Source: a virus
Reading direction: 5' to 3' (one strand)
IMG/VR virus record: IMGVR_UViG_3300005613_004257
Coordinates: 1 to 46,491 of that record
Length of the DNA stretch: 46,491 nt
How positions within the stretch are numbered: the stretch's first letter is position 1; each line of letters starts with the position of its first letter. The notes under the pieces were generated by a model. That model ran no database searches, had not been told where the DNA came from, and saw nothing but the letters and a program-made list of their open reading frames with translations. Below, piece after piece: positions 41,001 through 46,491 of the stretch. A program made the translations under genes and the position numbers.

Positions 41001-42564
41001 GGGTAACGGAATTGATATAAGGAGGAGCAGTGGGGAGCCTCCGTTCGGAAAAGCAGGAACTCGTTTTACACAAGAGATGGGTGATGCTAATTTCCTATCG
41101 GAGTATTTCGGGTGTTGCTCTCTTGATTTTGTAATAGCTCCTGCTGAGATGAGGTGGTATAAGGGATATAATGCCCTGGCGAATTGGCTTTATACTATCA
41201 AGACTGGAGGAATACTGGCTTTTGATGGGGTGCTGAAGGATTCAGTTCTTCATGATGATGTAAGAAGAATACCTTTCTGTGAGGTGGTTCAAGAGAAGCC
41301 TTTTACTGTATTATCCAAGTTACCTATAGAGTCTAAGAAGAGAGTTTTTAGACACTCTGGTGCAAGGGGTGATATAGTCTATGCTTTGCCGGCTATTATT
41401 TCGATGGGTGGGGGTGACTTAAAGGTTTCCCTGGCGTCGAAGGCTTATAAGTCTGCTCCAATGACTGGTAATGATGTTACTCAATTAGCAGAGCTCCTGG
41501 AGACAATTCCGTGTCTTGATTCTGTTTCGGTTTATGAGGGTGGTCGTGTGGACTGTAATCTTAATAGGTTTAGAAATGTATGTTCTGACTATGCTCATCT
41601 TGCGAGGTGTCACCTTCTTACTTTTGGTGTGGGGTATGATTTATCTCAGCCTTGGCTTGATGCTGATGTAATAGGCAGGAGACAAGAGGCTCCTATAGTG
41701 GTATCCAGGTCAGGGAGGTATCATGGTTACTTTGATTGGGATGTGTTGAAGGGAAGGGAGCATGAGTGTGTTTTCTTGGGCACCAAGGGTGAGTATGAGG
41801 AGTTTGAGGATGTAACGGGTATAGAACTTCCTTATCTTGGGGGTTTGACGATGTTAGAGATGGCCAGGGTGATAGCTGGTTCTTCATTGTTTATAGGTAA
41901 TCAATCCTTCCCTTATGCTGTTGCTGAGTCTATGAAGGTTCCCAGAGTACTTGAGGTGTTTATGGATGCTTTAAATAGTTTACCAAGTGGGAGAGGTGGA
42001 TATACGAGGCTTACTAAGCAGCTTATTTATGATGTGGTTGATGCAGGGAAGTTACCGGACAATCCAGGCAGGGATTACAGGATGACTTTTAATGAGAATA
42101 GAGGTCGTGCCAGGTCTGTAGCGATGATGAATTCTTTTGCTAAACTACCTTTGACTTGTACATGTTTGGTGTATGGTGAAGTGCCTCAGGAGGATTTGGA
42201 TTTTATTAAGGGTATGGGTATGTTGCCATTGGTTGTTGAAGGAAGTGAATTTGAGAAGAATGTTAAGGGTCAGGCATCTACCAGTGAGGGAGATTATTTG
42301 TGTATCGTGGATGCCAGAGATGGATTTGATAGAGGTCTCGTACAGAGGGTCTATGAGTTAATGATGAGGACGAAGAAGGATGGCATATTTGGAGAGATGG
42401 GTGTAGAGGATGGAAAGATGTGCTGTGTTGGACCGGTGTTTGGAGTATCCAGGAGAGCCTATGATGATTGTGGTATTTTTGTAGGTGGAGAGTCTTTAGC
42501 AGAGATGACAGCAAGGTACGGCTCCAGAAGATATAGATGCTTTAGTGTGGGAGTGAGGAAATGA
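40966..42564 (+). CDS. Multi-domain glycosyltransferase with a methyltransferase-like N-terminal part
   Basis: 532 residues. Residues 35-105 resemble the end of a SAM-methyltransferase fold (CCSLDFVIAPAEMRWYKG, TIKTGGILAFDG). From ~125 a GT9/heptosyltransferase-like GT-B region starts (HSGARGDIVYALPAII), with VFLGTKGEYEEF and the late motif AGSSLFIGNQSFPYAVAESM. The last ~150 residues look like part of another GT-A domain (LCIVDARDGFDRGLV). Fusions of this type build complex glycans. Which domains are active cannot be told. Confidence 0.65.
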   Translation: MLEEGWLEAGLRGNGIDIRRSSGEPPFGKAGTRFTQEMGDANFLSEYFGCCSLDFVIAPAEMRWYKGYNALANWLYTIKTGGILAFDGVLKDSVLHDDVRRIPFCEVVQEKPFTVLSKLPIESKKRVFRHSGARGDIVYALPAIISMGGGDLKVSLASKAYKSAPMTGNDVTQLAELLETIPCLDSVSVYEGGRVDCNLNRFRNVCSDYAHLARCHLLTFGVGYDLSQPWLDADVIGRRQEAPIVVSRSGRYHGYFDWDVLKGREHECVFLGTKGEYEEFEDVTGIELPYLGGLTMLEMARVIAGSSLFIGNQSFPYAVAESMKVPRVLEVFMDALNSLPSGRGGYTRLTKQLIYDVVDAGKLPDNPGRDYRMTFNENRGRARSVAMMNSFAKLPLTCTCLVYGEVPQEDLDFIKGMGMLPLVVEGSEFEKNVKGQASTSEGDYLCIVDARDGFDRGLVQRVYELMMRTKKDGIFGEMGVEDGKMCCVGPVFGVSRRAYDDCGIFVGGESLAEMTARYGSRRYRCFSVGVRK

Positions 42565-43328
42565 TTTTTAGGGTCAGTGGGGGAATAAGGGAAATTATGG
42601 CTGCTACTCCGATATTCAGGGAGTGGAAGAGGAGAGGTCTCGGGAAGGTACAGGTCGAGACTTATTGGCCGGAGTTGTTTAAGTGTTCAAACTCAGTAGA
42701 TGTGGCTGAGAAAGAAATATTGGATTGCTCTGATTCTGTGGTGGACTTTGACATGGTGGAGTGGTGGCTGAAGCCCAGGCCAGTGACGGAGACTTATGCG
42801 ATATATGCTCTCAGAGATGTAAGGATGGGAAATTGGAGGTATCAGATTTCACCTTCTGATGAAGATATATTTTGGGCTTCATCGGTGACGGGAGTTTGTC
42901 TGGGTAATGTGGCTTTGGCTGGTGCTGGGGTACATGTAGATGTGATGGATGCTTTGAGGGCTGATGGCTATGATGTAATAAGTTTGGGAGGGATGACTCC
43001 GTTGAGGATAGCTGCTATTTCATGCTTTGCTGACTTGTATGTTGGCTATGAAGGGGATGAGTCGGCTATGGCTACGACTTCTGATGTGCCGGCAGTGGTG
43101 TTGTGTGGATGGATGAGTCCTGAATTCTTTAGACCTTTCAGGAGGGGGATTCCTTATGAGACTGTTATGCCGGAGGGGTGTGATGATGTAGAGCATTGTT
43201 CGGAGAAGAGTATTCTTGGAGAGTTGGGCAAGGTTTATGGTGTCAGATGTGAAAATGGTATGCAGTGTCAAGATTCTCACGATGTGGGGAGTATAATAGA
43301 TGCTGTAAGGAGGGTGTCTAATGTCTGA
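42561..43328 (+). CDS. GT9/heptosyltransferase-like glycosyltransferase
   Basis: 255 residues. The ATG overlaps the stop before it (ATGA). GGIREIMAATPIFREWKRRG matches the GT9 start motif (normally GDxxLxTPxxxxL+), and VISLGGMTPLRIAAISCFADLYVGYEGDESAMATTSDVPAV matches the donor-binding end. Length is short for the family. It overlaps the next gene by 8 bases. Confidence 0.65.
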   Translation: MIFRVSGGIREIMAATPIFREWKRRGLGKVQVETYWPELFKCSNSVDVAEKEILDCSDSVVDFDMVEWWLKPRPVTETYAIYALRDVRMGNWRYQISPSDEDIFWASSVTGVCLGNVALAGAGVHVDVMDALRADGYDVISLGGMTPLRIAAISCFADLYVGYEGDESAMATTSDVPAVVLCGWMSPEFFRPFRRGIPYETVMPEGCDDVEHCSEKSILGELGKVYGVRCENGMQCQDSHDVGSIIDAVRRVSNV

Positions 43329-44529
43329 TATTTTGGTAGTTTCAGTTTTTGGAAGAGAGGGGTTAAACCTGGTATCTGAAGCCAAGGTTCCTGATTTTGA
43401 AGAGAATAGGATTGAGTGTAGATGTTATTCATCTGATGAATCAGTGATGAGAGTAATAGATACTGATGACCCTGGTGTGGTGTTGACTTTTGGAGACCCT
43501 ATGTCATATCCGGAATTGATGAATGCACCGTATGAGGTTAGAAGGAAGTGGGTTAATCTTGATAATAAGACTGATGATAAAAGTGTTGGTGGGATAGTAT
43601 TCAGTTCCTACATACGGAGTGTATGTAACATTAAGAAGGATGTACCTCTTGTAACAGTGTTTACGCCGGCTTATAAAACTGGGTCTATGATAAAGAGGCC
43701 GATGACTTCTCTGATGGCGCAGTCATATACCAACTGGGAATGGGTGGTAATGGACGACTCGGATGGTGATGAGACTTTTAAGATATTGTCTGAGATGGCT
43801 TCTGAAGATTCAAGAGTGAGGCCTTATAGGTCTGACAAGCACCTGGGGAAGATAGGTGCTCTTAAGAGGGATGCTTGTGGTTTGGCGAGGGGTAGTATCT
43901 TGGTTGAGATGGACCATGATGATGAGTTGACTCCCTGGGCGCTTCAGTCTGTGGTAGAGGCGTATGAGAAGATGGGTGATGAGGTTGGGTTTGTCTATAC
44001 TGATTTTGCAGAGGTAATGGAAGATGGGGCCCCGGTGAGATATCCGGAAGGCTGGGGTCTTGGTTATGGAAGTTACCGGGAAGAGATTTATAATGGTCAT
44101 CCTTATGCAGTGGTGAATTCTCCGAATATCAATTCCAAGACAATAAGACATATAGTTGCTGCTCCGAATCATATAAGGTCGTGGAGGAAGTCTGTGTATG
44201 ACGCGGTTGGTGGACACAATCCAGACTTACATGTGGTTGACGATTATGAGTTGATGCTTAGAACTTTCTTGGCTACCAGGATGTGCAGGGTGCCGAGGAT
44301 GTGTTATGTTCAGTATCGGAATGATAGGGGTAATACTCATAAGATACGGAATAAGGAAATTCAGAGACTTGTGAGGCATATATCTGTTGAGATGGACCGA
44401 AGAATTCATGATAGACTGGTGGAACTGGGAGTTGATGATTTTATATGGCAGAAAGGTATGCCTTCGTTTTATAGAATGGGAATGGTACCTAATCCCGAGA
44501 AAGAGTCTCATTGTACATTGACTCTATAA
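43321..44529 (+). CDS. Glycosyltransferase family 2-like
   Basis: 402 residues. Residues 1-105 are a separate N-terminal region. The GT2 core begins VTVFTPAYKTGSMI (~112), continues SYTNWEWVVMDDSDGDET and has the metal-binding VEMDHDDELTPW (~198-209), followed by the acceptor-binding VDDYELMLR (~303-311). The catalytic elements are intact. It closes the glycosyltransferase block. Confidence 0.85.
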   Translation: MSDILVVSVFGREGLNLVSEAKVPDFEENRIECRCYSSDESVMRVIDTDDPGVVLTFGDPMSYPELMNAPYEVRRKWVNLDNKTDDKSVGGIVFSSYIRSVCNIKKDVPLVTVFTPAYKTGSMIKRPMTSLMAQSYTNWEWVVMDDSDGDETFKILSEMASEDSRVRPYRSDKHLGKIGALKRDACGLARGSILVEMDHDDELTPWALQSVVEAYEKMGDEVGFVYTDFAEVMEDGAPVRYPEGWGLGYGSYREEIYNGHPYAVVNSPNINSKTIRHIVAAPNHIRSWRKSVYDAVGGHNPDLHVVDDYELMLRTFLATRMCRVPRMCYVQYRNDRGNTHKIRNKEIQRLVRHISVEMDRRIHDRLVELGVDDFIWQKGMPSFYRMGMVPNPEKESHCTLTL

Positions 44530-44565
44530 TTATTGTTTTATTCTCTTCCCTCTTATGGAGGGGAG

Positions 44566-44721
44566 ATGTCCAAAAAAACAATAAGAAAAATGATGAGGTC
44601 GGGTTCTGTGAAGTGTCCGATATGTGACTGCAAGCGCCCGCTTGTAGAGCATCATATACATGGTAGGGATGTTCAGGATTGGAGTAAGTCCTGGAATGTA
44701 TTAAGTCTATTTGTGTCCTAA
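44566..44721 (+). pseudogene. HNH endonuclease remnant, frame-broken
   Basis: 51 residues from ATG 44566 with GGAGGGGAG upstream. CPIC, VEHHIHGRD and SWNV are the first parts of a small HNH zinc nuclease. The frame then ends, but removal of four bases (TTAA at about 44701-44704) would continue it as VYLCPNCNKTF, the rest of the zinc site. The GIY-YIG gene begins soon after. Probably an inactivated homing endonuclease partly replaced by the next gene. Confidence 0.7.
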
Positions 44722-44765
44722 TTGTAATAAAACTTTTATATCTTTCTTATGTATAGGAGGTATAA

Positions 44766-45479
44766 ATGTACTATACATACTTGATTACTAATACAGTCAA
44801 TGGTAAGAAATACTTTGGTGTTAGAAACTGTGAAGCTGTTACTCCAGAACGTGATGGTAAATACCTAGGAAGTGGAGTCTTGGTAAAAAGAGCTGTTAAG
44901 AAGTATGGAAGGGATGCTTTTACTAAGAAGGTTGATGGGAAATGGGAGACCTCAGATGAGGCATATAAAAGGGAAAGAGAAGTTGTCAACAAGGAGTGGG
45001 TTGAAGATAAGAGGACTTATAATCTTAGGATTGGAGGACTGGGCGGGGTTATTGCTTCAGAGGAAACAAGGAAGAAGATTTCCAAACATTCAAGAGAAGT
45101 TAAAAGGACGGAAGAGTGGGGTAAGAATCTTAGTTTGAGTCTTAAGGGAAGAGAATTTTCTAAAGATGAGCGAAAGAAAATGAGTATATCTCAAAAGCGA
45201 AGATTTAAAGATAAGAAGCAGTGGAACAAGGGAAAGACATGTGATGATAATCCAAGTCTATCGAGGTTTATATATGAGATAATAACAACAGATGGAGAGG
45301 TTTTAATTATTGAGAATGGATTATCAACTTTTTATAGAGAAAGATTTGGAACTACTAGAAACCTATTCAGAAGATATTTCAATAAGGGAAAAATAAAACC
45401 AGCGAAAGGAAAGCAGTCTGTAGACAGAAAGAAGATAGTTGGATGGGAAATAAAGAAATATAAAAAGAAGAAAGGGTGA
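44766..45479 (+). CDS. GIY-YIG homing endonuclease (Seg-like)
   Basis: 237 residues. YYTYLITNTVNGKKYFGVR is the GIY-YIG start; KYLGSGVLVKRAVKKYG and the Glu of EREVVNKEW follow as in phage GIY-YIG enzymes. SEETRKKISKHSR is a NUMOD3-type DNA-binding motif, with a second basic repeat after it (KDERKKMSISQKRRFKDKK). The gene is richer in A and Lys than its neighbours, consistent with arrival by transfer. TAGGAGGT precedes the ATG. It is free-standing, with no intron seen around it. Confidence 0.9.
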   Translation: MYYTYLITNTVNGKKYFGVRNCEAVTPERDGKYLGSGVLVKRAVKKYGRDAFTKKVDGKWETSDEAYKREREVVNKEWVEDKRTYNLRIGGLGGVIASEETRKKISKHSREVKRTEEWGKNLSLSLKGREFSKDERKKMSISQKRRFKDKKQWNKGKTCDDNPSLSRFIYEIITTDGEVLIIENGLSTFYRERFGTTRNLFRRYFNKGKIKPAKGKQSVDRKKIVGWEIKKYKKKKG

Positions 45480-45531
45480 GTCTGATGATTTGATGGAAGG
45501 TGCTAAGACTCATACCTATTGATTTTCTTTT

Positions 45532-45560
45532 CCCGTTAATTCAGATTCCTGCGATAGTAT
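45532..45560 (+). promoter_or_regulatory. Promoter-like motif, CCC-box and GCGATAGTA (copy C)
   Basis: CCCGTTAA at 45532-45539, 11 bases, GCGATAGTAT at 45551-45560, then TGTGT. A T-rich stretch precedes it. The distance between the two boxes equals that of copies B and A, although the flanks differ. Confidence 0.5.
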
Positions 45561-45565
45561 TGTGT

Positions 45566-45778
45566 AATTGTTCTTTGGAATTTGGATTTGCTGTTGAAGG
45601 ACGGGTTTGTTGATTGCGTCATGCGAACTATGCGTCGGGTGCGGTTCCTGTCTGAGGCATTTTGTGTTGGCCGTATCCGGTTTTTCGAAGGGTCGTGACG
45701 GCGGGCTCTGAATAGTTCGTTCTGCTGTCAATCTCATTATGTGGCTCCTGGGTTTTCTTTTCCCCAGGAGCCTTTTTT
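45566..45778 (+). ncRNA. Candidate phage small RNA (~210 nt)
   Basis: Bounded by promoter-like motif C and an intrinsic terminator, with no supported ORF. A hairpin TGACGGC ... GCTGTCA (one G-U pair; about 45696-45730) lies before the terminator, and other parts (GCGTCATGCGAACTATGCGTC) are repetitive and could pair. It does not fold as a tRNA by eye. The start is estimated from the -10-like box, so it is approximate. Confidence 0.45.
45743..45778 (+). terminator. Intrinsic terminator
   Basis: GGCTCCTGGG (45743-45752) pairs perfectly with CCCAGGAGCC (45763-45772) around a ten-base pyrimidine loop, followed by TTTTTT (45773-45778). Confidence 0.95.
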
Positions 45779-45781
45779 ATT

Positions 45782-45810
45782 CCCCTTTTTGTGCATTCTC
45801 GCGATAGTAG
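45782..45810 (+). promoter_or_regulatory. Promoter-like motif, CCC-box and GCGATAGTA (copy B)
   Basis: CCCCTTTT at 45782-45789, 11 bases, GCGATAGTAG at 45801-45810, then TATGTGAAGAGAGAGC. Copy A at 46130 has the same boxes, the same distance and the same downstream AAGAGAGC leader. It starts right after the terminator, as expected for a new transcription unit. Confidence 0.65.
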
Positions 45811-45846
45811 TATGTGAAGAGAGAGCATAAAAACAAGGAGAAAATG

Positions 45847-46122
45847 ATGAATTGTCCGACATGTAAAGGTTCTGGGAAAATGACTATTAAAGCTCGTACA
45901 CTGACTGAGAAGGGTTGGAAGAATGAGCCTCCGGTTGATATTAACTGTATAGATTGTAAGGGTGCAGGTGAGATTACTAAGGAGAAAGCTGAGGAATTGA
46001 AGGCACTGAAGGATGCATGGTGTAGTTGTGGTAACCCTTCAGGTGATGTCGTTCCTTATGATTATGGTAATTGTCATGGGTATGATTGTAAAGATTGTGG
46101 AAAAATCATCCAAACTGGTTGA
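45847..46122 (+). CDS. Small zinc-finger protein with DnaJ-type CxxCxGxG motifs
   Basis: 91 residues from ATG 45847, six bases after AAGGAG; ATG 45844 and GTG 45814 are in frame but less likely. CPTCKGSGKM and CIDCKGAGEI are DnaJ-like zinc motifs, and WCSCGNPSG with CHGYDCKDCGK forms a second zinc ribbon. No J domain is present. Such small proteins may bind nucleic acid or chaperone clients. It is expressed from its own promoter-like motif, so it is probably an early or accessory gene. Confidence 0.7.
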   Translation: MNCPTCKGSGKMTIKARTLTEKGWKNEPPVDINCIDCKGAGEITKEKAEELKALKDAWCSCGNPSGDVVPYDYGNCHGYDCKDCGKIIQTG

Positions 46123-46129
46123 TTTTGTT

Positions 46130-46158
46130 CCCCTTTTAGTCTGTTTCCGCGATATTAA
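46130..46158 (+). promoter_or_regulatory. Promoter-like motif, CCC-box and GCGATATTA (copy A)
   Basis: CCCCTTTT at 46130-46137, 11 bases, GCGATATTAA at 46149-46158, then GATGTAAGAAGAGAGC. It lies in the 69-bp gap before the last gene. Compare copies B and C. Confidence 0.65.
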
Positions 46159-46191
46159 GATGTAAGAAGAGAGCAAATAAAGGAGATAGTT

Positions 46192-46491
46192 ATGAGTAAG
46201 TATGAAGTAAAAGGAGTTAAGAGTTTTCCGGGTCATGATGGGGCACTTGGGTTTAGTGCTAATCTTTATCGTGATGGTAAGAAGGTGGCTTCGGTGTTTG
46301 ATTCGGCTCATGGGGGTTGTTATGAGTATCGTTGGGTTGACTGGGAAGCGCCAAAAGTTGTTGTTAAGAAGGGGATAAACCCTGAGAAGAAGTATGAGTA
46401 TAAGGGAACGCCTGAAGAGGCAAAACTGGCTGAACATATTAAGGGAATGAAGTACACATGTCCTTACTCGAAGAAAGAGTATGATTTGGGT
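46192..46491 (+). CDS. Unknown protein, 3' end beyond the window
   Basis: 100 codons from ATG 46192 (AAAGGAGA upstream), still open at the window edge. The start MSKYEVKGVKSFPGHDGALG and the beta-like FSANLYRDGKKVASVFDSAHGG are of a type I associate with small phage proteins of unknown function. Codon use matches the phage genes. Confidence 0.75.
   Translation, partial: MSKYEVKGVKSFPGHDGALGFSANLYRDGKKVASVFDSAHGGCYEYRWVDWEAPKVVVKKGINPEKKYEYKGTPEEAKLAEHIKGMKYTCPYSKKEYDLG

Larger units (their letters stand above)
45480..45843 (+). other. 364-bp region without a protein gene
   Basis: Holds promoter-like motif C (45532-45560), a probable small RNA (about 45566-45778), a strong terminator (45743-45778) and promoter-like motif B (45782-45810). 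The only short ORF inside (25 codons from 45622) has no ribosome binding site and a codon use unlike the phage genes. The central part is richer in G and C than the surrounding genes. Confidence 0.7.

Noticed and set aside
45480-45530. Group I intron 3' end (GCTAAGACTCATA) after the GIY-YIG gene
   Set aside because: The resemblance to a P7 segment is slight and no other core element or interrupted exon could be found.
45600-45740. tRNA or short protein in the gap after the GIY-YIG gene
   Set aside because: No acceptor stem with a T-loop GTTC consensus in the right place was found, and the 25-codon ORF lacks a ribosome binding site. A structured small RNA fits better.

Overview
The window looks like a contiguous piece of a large double-stranded DNA tailed phage (Caudoviricetes-type). 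Every convincing gene lies on the + strand, in tightly packed runs with ATGA/TGATG overlaps and strong AGGAGG-type ribosome binding sites. Structural genes are followed by replication and recombination genes, and several mobile-intron-class endonucleases are present. No bacterial housekeeping gene, tRNA, rRNA, transposase or integrase was seen. The host cannot be named from this sequence. The genome fragment is incomplete: the first and last genes run off the edges.

Layout. 1-10418: virion and tail genes. These are a long Ala-rich coiled-coil protein (tape-measure-like, 5' end missing), a baseplate-hub-like protein, two unknowns, a 1077-residue fibre with 26 Gly-X-Gln triplets and five Cys-rich cassettes, and a small baseplate/fibre accessory protein. 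10473-18238: replication block with an SNF2/HARP-like helicase carrying two inteins, a DnaB-like helicase, a YhaM-like OB/HD protein and a Toprim primase. 18353-23559: a sigma-70-like factor, a Ski2-like helicase cut in two by a family-4-like uracil-DNA glycosylase gene, and several small unknowns. 23673-31879: gp32-like SSB with a probable programmed -1 frameshift, RecA, a 5'-3' exonuclease, a methyltransferase-like protein, a P-loop kinase, an SbcD/Mre11-like phosphoesterase and a ParB-like protein. 31869-37313: DNA polymerase III alpha with an intein in the FNK/SHA site. 37326-44529: two unknowns and six consecutive glycan-transfer genes. 44566-46491: HNH remnant, GIY-YIG endonuclease, a gene-free stretch that probably makes a small RNA, a zinc-finger protein and an incomplete last gene.

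Most striking observations. (1) Two inteins, one in the SNF2 helicase and one in Pol III alpha, each carry a complete Vsr/EDxHD-like homing endonuclease with zinc fingers in the +1 reading frame inside the intein, while the intein frame itself stays open through the whole endonuclease. (2) A helicase RecA2 domain is split exactly between motifs V and VI by a uracil-DNA glycosylase gene, giving three closely spaced, out-of-phase ORFs. (3) The SSB gene has an A9 slippery run, a 6-nt spacer, a hairpin with tandem G-A pairs, and a 65-codon -1-frame extension that ends inside an intrinsic terminator. (4) Two families of repeated promoter-like motifs lie upstream of isolated genes, and a phage sigma-like factor is encoded in the same window. 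(5) A class 3 (W-C-T) LAGLIDADG intein sits at the Walker A lysine of the same helicase that has the second intein in its Walker B motif.

How the genes work together. Pol III alpha, DnaB-like helicase, primase, SSB, RecA, 5'-3' exonuclease and SbcD-like nuclease would form a largely host-independent replication and recombination apparatus. The sigma-like protein and the promoter motifs could switch transcription. The glycosyltransferases may decorate the virion, the phage DNA or the host surface.
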